Notes: generated by a model not told the origin, from the letters alone. Counted from the stretch's first letter, positions 29,598 through 41,645 are shown. The stretch: DNA of 64,000 nt from Ichthyophis bannanicus (GCA_033557465.1 CM066033.1:910062808-910126807); one strand, 5' to 3'. Program-made: numbers and translations.

Positions 29598-30075
29598 GCA
29601 CACTGGGGATCAAACTCATGACCCCTGTATCATCAGTCAGTGCCTTAACCATTGTGCTACACTGCTGTTCCTCCTTGCATGTCAGCGCACCTACTTAAGA
29701 TTTCCATGCGTTTAAATGCACAGTGCTGCCATCAACAACAGTGCTATGACCTTGTCGTTCCTCATAGGGCACCCTATATGGCGCCCTATAGGCCTCCCTT
29801 TAAGCAACTTTGTAGGGTGCCGTGGCGGACAGTGCACTTTAAAATATGCCCTCTGGGGTACCTTATGGGGTGCCTTATGCAGCACCTTATGTTACAGCGC
29901 TTTGAGAGTGTATTTGCTAGCAGCAGTAATTAAAATAAAATTAAAATGCCTCATAATGCAATATTACACATAAATGGTAGTGCCTCAGCCAGCCTTAATC
30001 ATTGGGCACAGTGGGGGATTGAACCCATGACCCCTGCACCATCTGTCAGTGTTTTCACCATTGTACTGCTGCCCT
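29598..30075 (-). other. tRNA-like module, type 2, two reverse-strand copies in H1
   Basis: Reverse complements at about 29600-29670 and 30010-30072 read TAGCACAATGG (or a variant) and then a GTTTGATCC or GGTTCAATCC B box. The same unit lies in H5 (about 52980-53045, 53345-53412, 53607-53670), H6 (57737-57789) and H8 (63906-63955, plus strand). Confidence 0.6.
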
Positions 30076-32293
30076 GTTATTCTGCTTGTACATCAGCGCA
30101 CCTGCTTATGCTTCCCGCGCGCCTTACTCGTGCGCTAATGTGCGCGGCGCACAAGAGCGCGTGGCACACAAGAGCGTGCGCTAATCCCGTTTTGTTACTT
30201 TAAACTGAAACGGCCACTCCTTATATGGCATCCTTCAGACTAACATGGCGTGCACGTTAAGAGGGTTTAGTAAACATACCCCTAAGGATAGCAAAATCAA
30301 AGGCAGAGGAAAAGATGGCTAAAGATGTTAAGTGCGGCGACAAAACTTTCTTCAGGTATATTCGGGAAAGAAAGAAGATCAGTGGTGGAATTGCAGGACT
30401 CAGAAGTGCTGGAAATGGACTCGTGGAAAATGACATTGATAAAGCGAAATTACTAAACAAATACTTCTGCTCTGTTTTTACTAAAGAAAATCCTGGAGAA
30501 GGACCACCTGTGACTCCCAAATATAAAAATGGGAATGAGGTAGATACCACACCATTCAGAGAGGATGAGGTTTTAGAACAACTTGCAAAACTGAAAGTGG
30601 ACAAGGCCATGGGACCGGATGGGATACATCCCAGGATACTGAAAGAGCTCAGAGAGGTTCTTGCAGGCCGTTAAAGGATGATTTCAACAGATCCTTGGAA
30701 ACAGGAGAGGTTCCTCAGGACTGGAGAATGACTGACGTAGTACCTCTACACAAAAGTGCTGACAGGGAAGAAGTGTCAAACTACAGGCCTGTGAGTCTTA
30801 CCTCGGTGGCAGGAAAAGTAATGGAGATGCTCCTGAAAGAGCGAATAGTGAACTTTCTCAAAACCAGCGGGTTACACGATCCGCGGCAATATGGTTTTAC
30901 TGAGGGACAATCTTGCCAAACAAATCTCATTGAGTTCTTTGACTGGGTGACCAGAGAACTGGATCAAGGACACGTGATGGATGTCATCTACCTGGATTTC
31001 AGCAAAGCCTTTGATACTGTCCCTCATAGGAGACTTATCAATAAACTCAGTAGTTTGGGGATGGGTCCCAAGGTGGTAAACTGGATCAGACGACAGAAGG
31101 TGATGATAAATGGAGCTCACTCGGATGAAAGGAAGGTGATTAGCTGGGTGCCTCAGGGTTCGGTCCTAGGCCTGGCACTGTTCAATGTATTTGTGAGTGA
31201 TATTGCTGAAGGACTGAATGGAAAAGTCTGTCTTTTTGCAGATGACAGGAAAATTTGCAACAGAGTGAACTCCCCCAAGGGAGTGCTTAACATGAGGAGG
31301 GATCTGCAAAAGCTGGAGGAATGGTCTGATGCTTGGTAATTAAGATTTAATGCGAAGAAGTGCAGTGTCATGCACTTGGGTAGCAAAAATCCAAGGGAAA
31401 TGTACATGACAGGGGGCAAGAAGTTGGTGTGCACGGATCAGTAGAAAGACCTCAGTGTGATTATTTCTGTAGATCTCAAGGTGGCAAAACAGTGCAACAA
31501 GGCGGTGGCAAAAGCCAGGAGGATGTTGGGCTGCATTAGAAGAGGAATTATCAGCAGAAAGGAAAGGGTACTAGTACCACTGTATAAGTCTCTGGTGAGG
31601 CCTCACTTGGATTACTGTGTTCAGTTTTGGTGACTGTATCTTGCAAAGGATGTAAAAAGAATGGAAGCTGTTCAAAGGAAGGCGATCAAAATGATTTGGA
31701 GCCTGGGTCAGAAGCCTTATGAGGAGAGACTTGAAGACCTAAATATGTACACTTTGGAGGAGAGGAGGGATAGGGGAGATATGATTCAGACCTTTAAATA
31801 CTTAAAGAGAAATAATGAACAAACAAACCTCTTCCAGAGACGGGGAAGCTGTAAAACTAGAGGGCATAACATGAAGCTGCAAGGTGATAAATTGAAAGGC
31901 AATGTCAGGAAATACTCTTTTACTGAAAGGGTGGTGGATTCTTGGAATGCCCTCCCGATGGAGGTGGTGGGGACAAACACAGTGACGGAATTCAAAGTGG
32001 CCTGGGACAGACACTGTGGATCACTTTACAGCAACAAGATTAAATCAAAATAAATTGAACCATCTAATTTCTCAACAAATAGGGGTGTCCTACATGGAGC
32101 GATGGGGGGAGGAGCGGTGTGTTCACCCCTAAACAAACAAAGAAACAAAGATATGGGGAGGGGTGAAGACATGGGTAGTGGTGCACCTACTCCCTAAAAG
32201 ACATGGGAAGTGGTGCAGCTACTCCTGTCATATTGCTGGTCAGACTAGATGGACCATACTGGTCTTTATCTGCCGTCATTTACTATGCTACTG

Positions 32294-33288
32294 TCAAATT
32301 TGCAGATGACCAAAACTATTTAAAGTTGCTAAAACACATGAGGATTGTGGAAAATTGCAAGAGGATCTTGATAAATTGGAAGACTGGGCATCCAAATGGC
32401 AGATGAAATTTAATGTGGACAAGTGCAAAGTTATGCACCTAGGAAAGAACAACCCAAATTATGGTTACACGATGCAAGGTTCCACATTGGGAACCACCAC
32501 CCAGGAAAAAGATTTGGACGTCATCGTGGATAACATGTTAAAACCCTCCAGGCAGTGTGCAGTGGCACCCAAGAGAGCAAATAGAATGCTAGGTATCATA
32601 AGGAATGGAATGGAGAATTAAACAAAGGATATTATAATGCCTCTGTATCGTTCCATGGTGCGACAGCACCTTGAATATTGTGTGCAATTCTGGTCGCTGT
32701 ATCTTAAAAAGGATATAACGTTATTAGAAAAGCTACAGAGTAGAGCCACCAAAATGGTAAAGGGGATGCAAGGATACTCCTTTGAAGAGAGGGTAAAAAG
32801 GTTAAGGCTCTTCAACCTGGAAAAGAGACGGCTGAGGGGAGATATGATAAAGGTCTATAAATTAATGAATGGAGTGGAACGGGTAAATGTAGATCGATTG
32901 TTTACGTCATCAGAATATAAAAAGATTAGGGGACATGCCAAGACGGTACAGGGTAACCTATTTAAGACTAATAAGAGAAAATATTTTTTCACTCAACATG
33001 TAATCAAACTCTGGAATTTGTTACTGGAGGATGTAGTAAAAGCTGTTAGTGTAGCTGGTTTAAAAAAGGTTTGACAAGTTCCTGGAGGAAAGATCCATAA
33101 ACCATTATTAAAAAGTACCCGGGATATCACTGCTTGACCCAATACAACTATTGAGGAACCTGTGTCTTTTGGGGAGACTGTTAAATACTTATGACCTAGA
33201 TTGGTCACTGTTGGAAACAGGATACTGGGCTTGATGGACCTTGGTCTGACCCAGTATGAAAAATCTTATGTTCTTATGTTCAGTATGG
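32294..33288 (+). pseudogene. Family A CR1 RT C-terminal part and 3' end
   Basis: Broken RT continues from KFADDQNYLK-like motif C through KLEDWASKWQMKFNVDKCKV, PLYRSMVRQHLEYCVQFWS and SFEERVKRLRLFNLEKRRL to FTQHVIKLWNLLLEDVV. A stop near 32620 and frameshifts are present. It ends with the CR1 terminal repeat TTCTTATG. It belongs to the copy whose 5' part is at 16462-16675. Confidence 0.85.
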
Positions 33289-34159
33289 TTAGCTGCTTAT
33301 CAGCCAGTTCAAGAGCTGATTGATTAGTGATAAATTTTGATAACAGATCAGGAATACAGAATATCCTTGATGTATAATTTTAAAAACCTCAACAGAATTC
33401 CAAAATTCCAGGACATACAAGAAACTGAAAAAAAAAAAGAAAATTATTGCTGTTTTCTCAGGGAGACATCTAAAGGTTGTCAAACAGGCTAGTCACTGGC
33501 ATCCTAAAGACTCCTTTTTCATCACTAGTCTCCTGGGTAATTTTTTCATTTTTAATAGTAAATCTCAGCTAGGTGACTTCGTGACACAAAACTACCAAAA
33601 CTTGTAATAAAATATAAATATTCTCCATTCAGTAACTCATATCCCACTTGTTAAATAATCAGGACAAAATAACTTTTATAAGACCAATTTCAAAGTCAAC
33701 TTAAGTGCTTCATTACGTCATTGAACTGAAGACAACTTCCAGTGTTTTCAGCTTTGTCGCATATTTATTTATTTATTTATAACATTTCTAGCAATGTTTA
33801 AGGTGATAGCATCCATAGGAATGCAAACCACTTTCCTAGAAACATGCTTAACAGTCCATTCACCCAACATCGATGTTTCAGCATAAATCAGCTTTCTACA
33901 GGGGGGAATGCTGAAGAAAATAAAGAAGACACTAGCACTCTTTTAAACACCCACTCAAAATAATCACTACATGGAAGTCATTACAATGAAACAATATCAG
34001 TCTCATAACAAAAATAAACAAAGAGCAATCCATTCTAAATGGATAGCGATAAGGTTAACCAGCTAGTGGTGATATTCAGGTGCTGCCCAGTTACCTTTGG
34101 CGGTGAAAGTTAGGACAGCCTTTACATTTCAGTTGCTTCACTTTAAACCATCACTCAGG
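33289..34159. other. No gene; AT-rich, one L2-like tail trace
   Basis: A T-rich stretch with TATTTATTTATTTATAAC at about 33763-33780, compatible with a reverse-strand L2-like tail. Nothing else recognised. Confidence 0.5.
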
Positions 34160-35245
34160 TTTTGCTAGATTCCTCTTCATGTGTTCCGCACCTTCCAGAA
34201 TGCCTACCTTGTCGTAGATTTTGTTATCTCAACCACCTGAAGGGGTTGGTCATCCAGGGCAATTATTTCCCTGATGCATCATGCACTGCCTTCAGTGCTG
34301 CCTGCTACTCGCCCCATGACAGTGCTGCTGAACACCACCCCATCTCCTCCGTGATGACTCACTTAAAAGCCCATCAGGGCTGAAGGCATGCCACCTCACT
34401 GGGAAAAGAGGCTGGGGGCTTCATTTGGGAAACAGATTTCCTTTTCCTGTAGCTCTCCTGCCACTACTATCTCCACTGCTGGATTGAGTCGACAGCCTAG
34501 GATCAGCACCATCCCTCGTACTGATCTAAAAAAAGGTGCTATTTCTGCAAATGATGCTACATGCCAGTGTCGGTAAGGTAGCCCATCAGCTTCCCTCTAC
34601 TAATGTGCTTTCTACAGTAATTGCATTCTGCAGATCCTCAAGCATTTTAATATGCCTCCATACCTACAATGCTTTACAAGATTTCCACTCTACTTATATG
34701 GAAGTAGTCTGCTACTATTGCTGCTACTGTTGCTGGACCTGGGCCTGAGAACAAAAGATAGGATGAAAGGCCGGGGCATTCCTCCCATTCTCTACTGTCT
34801 CCTCTACCTCTGAAGTGCTCTTGGCTCTGGCAGTACCAGTATCACTTCCTACCTCGTCACCACTCAGCACACCAACAACAAGATCTTCAAGACCTTCTTT
34901 AGCCATTAAGCTTTCAATTTCTGATGATGGAAATCTATAAAATGAGGATTTATCAGATTCTGTATATGCTAAGACCAACTGCATGCACTTCTCTACGGGG
35001 AATAGGATGTGCCTACTGCTCTGTTCTGTTGCCTCTATATGCTGCTTGTCTCCTGTCCCCCTGCCTTGCACTACCTCTGCCTGCCGTTGCTTTCTGGGGA
35101 GATAGGACTTGACACCTGCCCTTTCACAGTTGCACTGGAAGGTGCAGCTCTTGCTACTCTCCTCTTGAAAGCATCTCTTTAGCTTGGCTGGTGGACTACA
35201 GGAGGCCATAGGCAAACTCCTGGAATAGCCTGTCTCTTCCTCCAC
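34160..35245 (-). pseudogene. Degenerate hAT (ZBED-like) transposase relic
   Basis: The reverse strand at about 34200-34285 encodes REIIALDDQPLQVVEITKS, which matches the 'I-A-x-D-x-Q-P-x-x-V-V-E' block after the BED finger of hAT/ZBED transposases. Upstream, one open stretch (34724-35245, 173 aa, MEEETGYSRSL start, acidic at its end) may be an N-terminal remnant of the same gene or unrelated. Stops interrupt the rest and no dimerisation (C-terminal) region was found. Confidence is limited to the short diagnostic block. Confidence 0.5.
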
Positions 35246-36166
35246 ACTTGTGCTGCCGCAGGTCTCACCCGCCTCCCTTCTTTCCTTGTATGATCACTTT
35301 CACTACACTTCCCTAATATGATGCACTCATTCTGGGTTGCGATTTCTGAGGAACATGGACTTTATTTCTTTAGTGTGTCCTTACAACATGTAATGCATAA
35401 TCCAACAGTGTTTTTGGAATTCAAAAGGCATATAATCCCTACTATCATTTCTCAGATATTTGGGCTGAGGTCCCTGTAAGAGACTGCAATTGAAATTTAG
35501 AATGCTTATGAGACAGATAGTGATCCACTGTGCTTGTGCCTTCAGAATCCCTCCTTATGAATTTGCTAACCTCTCCCCCAGGCAGGTAGCAAGCAAGCAC
35601 CCTCAGAAACTTGAAAAAACAGACAGCACAGTTTACCTTTAGATGTGCTTTGTGCTGTGGTGCCTGTCAGTGCATGGTTTGTGGCAGAATTCTTCTTTCC
35701 TTCCTCTTTTAACTATTTCTGCTTCCATTTTTGGCAGAATTATTGCAACCCCCTTTCTGTCTCCCCCTTTCTGAAAGTCTGAGATAATATGGTTCTCTCT
35801 TGCTTGATGCTGGCTGTGTCTTTGCATTCCAGCTGTGACATCATTGCCCATGGGATCTGGATAAGAGAGGCAAGGATAGGCTTCCTTGGCTGCTTGTCAG
35901 AGTTTCATCTTGATTGGCTGTAGTGTCTCATGCTTCTGGTTTGTCTTCCACTCTCCCTTCTCCTCTCTCCCCTAAGTGACTCATGTGTCTGGTGATATGT
36001 GCATGCCTAAGACAAAAACAAATGTGACAAAGTGGTTATATGTTCAAAAGTGCAGGCTCACAAAATCACCTAGTTTGCAGCAAAACTAATTGGATATGCT
36101 GCCATACATTGGGACTAACCAATCATACAAAAATTAATGTATACCCCTACTGTCAAGCAAAAGGTC
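35246..36166. other. No recognised feature
   Basis: Mixed-composition sequence before the H2 boundary. No family motif, terminal repeat or convincing open frame. Confidence 0.6.
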
Positions 36167-38716
36167 TAAGGGGTATGTTTACTAAACTGCGGTAACATTA
36201 CATACCGCGCGTTATGTAATGTTAACGTTACATAACGCGCGGTATGTAACGTTAACGTTACATAACGCGCGGTATGTAACGTTAACGTGCGTTAACGTTA
36301 CTTAACGATCGTTAACGTCCCCGTCCTTGGTAAACACCGCAGAAGGTGGAGAGAGGGCAGAGAGAAGGGGTCAATGGGTGGAGAGTGGGTGGGGAGAGGC
36401 CCCTTTCACACTAATGCGCTGAACTGAAGGGCTGAATCCTACCGCGAATGAAACCTGCTGTTAGATGCACATTTGCAGGAGAGAGAAACCATTTAAGTGT
36501 CAGCAATGTGCAGCCTAAGCAGGGAGCCCAAGTTATGTGATAGTAGTGCTCCATTTTCAGCAACACCATAGTGCCAAAGTATGAATGGCCACTATGGTGA
36601 TGGTGCAAATGGGGCATAGGGGGCCACAGGCGGGACATGTAGCATGGGCATCTGGGGCACAGGGTAGACCAGGCGGGCACCTAGGTGGCACATAGGAACA
36701 TAGAAACAGGAAATCAGCAAGACAGCAGCTGACCAAGGCCAAACACAATCCACCTTTATCTATCTGGTTCACCCAGCCAATAGTTGCTAGGGCCCTGACC
36801 TGACATCTCCCCAGCCATCCCGTCCCCATGTGGAAGGGACATAATATTGGTAGGCAGTGATGGGGGGATGTGAGGATGTCCATGTATGGCCCCCCACCAT
36901 AGGATCCGCTCCCTAAGCGGGCACCTACCTACACAGCGGATGGCCTGGGGCTGTGCACTACCAGCACTGACAGCAAATGGCCATATCAGCTTGACAAGGG
37001 GGGGGGTGCCACCTCCCTGCAGTGGACCTAGGCCATGCCCTGCATCAGTACGTGGTGTGCAGTGCAACATACAAAGACTGGCTGAGGAAAAGTACAGGTA
37101 GCCCCAGGGACTATTGTGCATCTGTAGCAACAGTGTGATGCAGTAAACCCAGCCAGTTTGTCCAGAAGCAGAGGGTCACAGGTTCAAGCCCCACCTGTGG
37201 TTCCTGCAGAGCATGTCCCTATGTTTTACCCTACAATGCAGATATAACAGCAACATGTGCAAAGCCCAAAGCAGAGGCAAACAGGGGTACAAACACCCAC
37301 CTACACAGGCTCCACAATCCAAAGATGCATGGAGAGTCAGGCTGTTGGCCCCAGCATTGAGCTGAAGTTATCACCAGAGCACTACTTCTACCCCCTGCAC
37401 AGTTTAGCAATATCAGCACTGTGAGCAGGACCAGTGTGGCGGGCAGGGTTGCCAACCACCCCTATCTTTGTACAATGCTGCAATAGGAGTGAGCGTGTGT
37501 GTATGTCTATCCATTGTTCTGTGGCTGCCCAAACTTCACTGGGCCCAAATGTCCCACTGTTACCAGCGTTAGCCTGAATAGGTGCATAATGAGGAGCAAG
37601 GTATTTTGGATATGGCCCGGACAGGGCAGATTGGCCAGGATGCATTTTCACAGGGTGTGGGACAATGGCTGGGACACTGTAGTGCCTGACCACCACCTGC
37701 ATGGACAGGGTGGCCACAGCATGGCATGCTGGGAGGGCACTCACTCTGACCGAGCAGTGACCATGGAAGGTCTAGGTTCCCACATAGCGCTCTACACTGT
37801 TTGCTTCCAGTGATATATTTGTGCCCCCCAGTCTTGGGGTCCCAATCACTGAGTTACCTGCTTGCTGCACATAGTTCCTCTGTGAGCAGGCTGGTGGACA
37901 GTCTGCAGTTAGATTGTGTGTGGTCAGACCACTTTTAAGGTACAGTCTGACTGTGCTGTCTGCAGGTGACTGGCAGACAGTGGTGAGAGGCAGTTGGGGT
38001 TTTCCAGACCTAACCCCAGTGTTGCTACTGGTCTGCCACTGCTCCAGTCATAGGGAGGGCTGTCTCATACAAACAGGACAGAGGTTGCTTGCCTGGGGCA
38101 GGAGCACCTGTTCTTCACCTACAGCAAGGGTGATGTGGGGCATGTAGTATATACCACTGCGATCTATAAAGGCACTGCTATGCCCACCTCATGCAATTCT
38201 TGGAACCCCCTCTGCCCTGATAACAGCTGCCCATGTCAGCCAGACCCTAACACAGGGTACACACCAATCTAGCTGGTGTCTGGTCCCACAGGGCCACATG
38301 TGACTGCAGGATACAGATGGATACCAAATTACCTTCGGCTGCACTGCATGGAACACCTGTCATGCACTGGTAGTGATGGGGATGTACAGCAGGACCTATC
38401 TCTAGCACCACATGTACTGCGGACCTAGTGCTGGGCACCAATCCTGTCCCTCAGGGTGACCACAGAACCTGCACAATGGCATGGTCTGTAGCTACTCTGT
38501 GCCAATATCACACACTGTCAGTTCGTCTTTCAAAGCTGAGGCACTGGAGAGGTGCAGACCCCATTTGGTGATCAGCTGTAGACTGCTATTCAGCATGTAC
38601 ATTGCATCATGGGTATGGTGGGGTTACCCTATCCTGGCACTCAGAGCAGACAATTTGTGCAGTGACCTGCAAGCCTTCTGTACCCAGACATTGCTGTGAC
38701 ATACACCATGGAGGTA

Positions 38717-38769
38717 TAGCCTATGGTTAATACAATGCCATTCTTGGCAGTGTTCATGGGTTCAGTTCC
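38717..38769 (+). other. tRNA-like module, type 1, in H2
   Basis: A box TAGCCTATGG (one base short of the sister copies) and B box GGTTCAGTTCC at 38759. Homologous to H4 45568-45621 and H7 62538-62591 (reverse strand). Confidence 0.6.
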
Positions 38770-39479
38770 TCATTGTTCCCCCCTCTCATGCCTGTCCTAC
38801 TCACATAGCGTGCATGCCTGTAGAGGTCATATTTTTGCAGATCTGTGCTTCCAGCCCATAATACCCTTGCCACAATTGCCAACATTTCCTCAGTCTGTCT
38901 ATCTGCGTCTGTCAGCTGTGTAGAGTCCTGTCTGGCAGTGCAGGCTGCCACCCCATGTCATACCCTTTCCTGCATTGCGCCACTTCATGTTTGCCTCCCC
39001 TGTGCCTGATCTGCATGGCACCACCACTCCTCTGTCCACCCATCATTGTAACTATCCTGCCACCTCTGCCTCCACTGGGGGACACGTATTCCCATTGTCT
39101 GCCACCAACTGTTTTTCTGGTACTTTACATTGCCAACACCCTGTGCTGTGGTACAGCTGCCCCACCATGTTTGTCATCAGTACTGGCAGGCACATGGGAT
39201 GCCCGCAGATATGGCAGGTCCAGCGGCTCCCACCTCTCCCTCCTTCACTCACCTGTTCATTGCCTTTCCTGAATGCTCTATCTAGTGTTAGGGCTACATC
39301 TGTCTCTGTTCCGCACAGGTCATGCATGTCATCCTGAGGCACCTTGCAGTCCCTAGGGCACACTAACCTAGGACACCATAACCTTGTTAGGCCACCTTAT
39401 CCTATGGTTCCATAGCCCAGGGTGCCTTCTGCGGTGCCTTGTCCAAGGGTGCCTAATATGGCACTTAGCCTAGGAAGCC

Positions 39480-39605
39480 CTATAGGGCACCTTATGAAGC
39501 ACCTTACAGGGCACCTTACATGGCACCTCATAAGCCTTACAAGGTACCTTACAAGGCACCTTATAACGCTCGTTAGTCTAAGGCACCTTGTAACACACGT
39601 TAGCT
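39480..39605. repeat. CCTTA-rich palindromic repeat array in H2
   Basis: Repeated AGGCACCTTATAA / GGGCACCTTACA units of about 20-21 bp. Homologous arrays are at 45725-45960 (H4) and 61540-61805 (H7). Confidence 0.8.
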
Positions 39606-39852
39606 GTCAGCTTGCTGTAACGATGCAACGCCCATGCCTTTATATGGGCATCTCTACCTTTACCGCGGAACCTACCATGAATGACATTACCGCAGTTTAG
39701 TAAACATACCCCTAAGAGTTGGGTATAAACACAAACACAGCATGTCTCTCTATATCAAAGATACCTTTTAAGATAAACAGTTTTTCTTTATCACCCTGGG
39801 TAACTCTATTCCATTCCTCTAAAAACCTGCAGGCTTTTTCTTCATCCTTAAT

Positions 39853-40046
39853 CAGGGGTTCTCAACCCTGTCCTCGGGACCCACCTAGCCAGTCGGGTTT
39901 TCAGGATAACCACAATGAATATGTATCAGAGAGATTTGCATACACTGCCTTCATTATATTCAAATCTCTTCCATGCATATTCATTGTGGTTATCCTGAAA
40001 ACCCGACTGGCTAGGTAGGTCCCGAGGACAGGGTTGAGAACCCCTG
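39853..40046. mobile_element. hAT-type palindromic MITE, 194 bp
   Basis: Starts CAGGGGTTCTCAACCC and ends GGGTTGAGAACCCCTG. The arms are near-perfect inverses (CCTCGGGACC, AGCCAGTCGGGTTTTCAGGA) around an AT-rich centre. CAGNGGTTCTCAACC ends are typical of hAT/Charlie MITEs. No clear 8-bp duplication survives (TCCTTAAT left, ATTTAAGT right). Confidence 0.8.
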
Positions 40047-40155
40047 ATTTAAGTACATGAACTAAGTAGGTGTTTTTTTAGGGGGGTCTTGAAATCTTAG
40101 TAGTAACAAAAGTAGTGTTTTTTTAGGGGAGGTTGGAACCTCCTTAGTACTTATA

Positions 40156-41128
40156 GGGGCATGTTTACTAAATTGCAATAACGTTACAGACCGCGCATTA
40201 GGTAACATTACTGATCGTTAGGTAACATTAACGCGCGGTATGTAACATTAACGCACGTTAATGTTACCTAACGATCATTAACGTTCCAGGCGGGGGGAAG
40301 GGGTCAATGGGCGGGGAGTGGGCAGGGAGAGGCTCCCTGCACACTAACACGCTGAACTTAAGGGCTGAATCCTACTGCGAATGAAAACCTTCCGTTAGAT
40401 GCACATTTGCAGGAGAGAGAAACAATTTCAGTGTCAGCAATGTACAGCATAGACAGGGAGCCCAAGAAACATGATAGTAGTGCTCCATTTCCAGCAACAG
40501 CATGATGCCCAAGTATGAAAGGCCACTATGGCGACAGTGCAAGTGGGGCATACGGGGCTGCAGGCAGGACTTGTAGCGGGGGCAGCTGGGGCACAGGGTG
40601 GACTAGGCGGGCGCCTAGGTGACACATAGGAACATGGAAACCGGAAATCAGCATGACAGCAGCTGACAAAGGCCAAACACAATCCACCGACACCTACCTG
40701 GTCCACCCAAGCTAAACGTTGCAAGGGCACTGACCTGACATCCCTCCAGTCAACCCTCCCACAAGCAGAAGGGACAGACTATTGGTAGGAGGTGATGGGG
40801 GGATGTGAGGATGCTCATGTATGCCCTATGCCCCAGACCCTGCTCCCTAGGTGACCACCTACCCACACAATGGATGGCCTGGGACTGCGCACTATCAGCA
40901 CTGACAGCATATGGTCATGTCAGCATGGCAAGGGGGGGTGCCCGTGCTGGAGTGGGCAGTGGCACCTGCCTGCAGTGGACCTAGGCCATGCCCTGTACCA
41001 GTATGTGGTGTGCAGTGCAACATAAAAGGTCTGGCTGAGGAAAAGTACAGGCAGCTTCAGGGACCACCATGCATGTGTGGTGCAGTACACCCAGCCAGTG
41101 TGTCCAGACACAGAGGGTCACAGGTTCG
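40156..41128 (+). mobile_element. H3: left part of an H-family element, truncated
   Basis: GGGGCATGTTTACTAAATTG start, then collinear with H2 from its left tip to about 37172, including TCAGCAATGTACAGCATAG and the CACAGGTTC B-box region, where it stops abruptly at about 41128. The right end is missing, so no target duplication can be assessed. Confidence 0.8.
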
Positions 41129-41184
41129 TTTCTGAGAAGACAGCTTCTATGGAATGGCTCTAATAGAGTATATTTCAGCATACT

Positions 41185-41645
41185 TAGACGCTTTTTATAA
41201 AGAAAGTTAGCTGCTTACTTTTCTTTATAAAACAATAGTGTAAGTGGTAGAAATTGTGCCTTAAGTTAAGGCGGGGAGCTTATACACCAGGTCTATTGTT
41301 TTCAAGAACATGCATGAATTATAGTATTTTATGGAAAATCATTTTTATTGATTTAACCTCCATTGAGACGGGGTTTTGGTCTCTTCCTGAGTGTTGTTGT
41401 TGAATATAGTATTTTATAATCTACGTGTGCACTTGTGCGCTCTGCCTAACGTCCTCCCATGTGCATTCTCAGTGGCTAAGTATGTGCCATCAAGAACTGT
41501 ATGTACTCTTATGCTGGACAGAATTTTATAAGAGGTCATTAATGTATCCTTATGGTCAGATTTGCACATTAATAACTAAAATAAACCCCAGTTAGACACG
41601 TACTTGGTGCCTAAAAGTATGTGCCCCCCTTATAAAATTACCCCT
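41185..41645. repeat. Unclassified dispersed repeat, second copy
   Basis: Related to 9225-9600 (TATAGTATTTTAT, CACTTGTGCGCTCTGCC and others). About 50 bases around 41338-41390 look like an additional small insertion flanked by a repeated TATAGTATTTTAT. Confidence 0.55.

Larger units (their letters stand above)
25523..30282 (+). mobile_element. H1: 4760-bp non-autonomous element with Harbinger-like ends
   Basis: Ends are inverse copies (GGGGTATGTTTACTAAAC, then CTTAACGTGC); TAA flanks both sides (25520-25522, 30283-30285). Removing it restores CR1 ORF2 (KRELRIAKSK). The order inside is: CpG-rich palindromic subterminal block (25540-25665); a conserved 500-bp block including AAACCATTT and TCAGCAATGTACAG; a duplicated 460-bp module; an old hAT MITE; several tRNA-like modules; CCTTATAAGG-type repeats (29285-29490, 29760-29895); and a right subterminal block. 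No open frame over about 165 codons and none with family motifs. A 3-bp A/T target and GGGG start fit PIF/Harbinger, but no transposase is present to prove it. Confidence 0.85.
18532..32053 (+). pseudogene. CR1 ORF2 (endonuclease plus RT) in four separated pieces
   Basis: Piece 1, to 18731: endonuclease start with MSTNARSLANKLPDLEAL and IVAITETWF (catalytic N and E). Piece 2, 21564-21800: RENGKGGG and YRPPTQIEEIDNE. Piece 3, 24913-25522: ILGDFNLPDWDW (D-x-N) and NSDHHTLWFEI (S-D-H). Piece 4, 30283-32053: DKAMGPDGIHPRILKEL, NYRPVSLTSVAGKVME, IYLDFSKAFDTVPHR (motif A), VPQGSVLGLALFNVF (motif B), CLFADDRKIC (motif C), and the conserved C-terminal region. Breaks within the last piece are a frameshift near 30670 and stops at about 31337, 31441 and 31632. 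It is clearly dead, but every catalytic motif is still readable. Confidence 0.9.
16676..32293 (+). mobile_element. Near full-length CR1 LINE (family B), broken by three insertions
   Basis: Own sequence in four blocks: 16676-18731, 21564-21800, 24913-25522 and 30283-32293, about 4.9 kb. It includes a 5' repeat region, ORF1 with an esterase-like domain, ORF2 with endonuclease and RT, and a 3' end (CTGGTCTTTATCTGCCGTCA at about 32261-32280 then TTTACTATGCTACT). Endonuclease and RT frames continue across each insertion when the insert is skipped. Multiple stops show it was already old or has decayed since. Confidence 0.9.
16462..33288 (+). mobile_element. CR1-type LINE (family A, copy 3), split by CR1 family B
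   Basis: Left part 16462-16675 (GACTTTCGGCAAAACC to GAATAAAGAGTGAGG) and right part 32294-33288 (TCAAATTTGCAGATGACC onward) are adjacent in copy 1 at about 565-580. Everything between is CR1-B and its own inserts. The right part ends in the family's 3' terminus (TGGACCTTGGTCTGACCCAG, then TTCTTATGTTCTTATGTTC at about 33260-33280). It is decayed throughout. Confidence 0.85.
36170..39712 (+). mobile_element. H2: 3543-bp H-family element, complete ends
   Basis: GGGGTATGTTTACTAAACTG at the left and its inverse at the right, with TAA on both sides (36167-36169, 39713-39715). The left subterminal block (36186-36320) is an array of overlapping palindromes built from GTTAACGTTACATAACGCGC and GGTATGTAAC. 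The body parallels H3, H4 and H7 and, more distantly, H1/H5/H6 (shared TCAGCAATGT, CACAGGTTCAAG and GCATAATGAG blocks). A tRNA-like module lies at 38717-38769 (TAGCCTATGG, GGTTCAGTTCC). CCTTA-rich repeats lie at 39480-39605. No coding region recognised. Confidence 0.85.

Noticed and set aside
38955..39363. Overlapping open frames of about 100-120 codons on both strands of H2, also seen in H7 (61898-62352)
   Set aside because: Present in homologous DNA in several frames at once; no domain recognised and not in H1/H5/H6.
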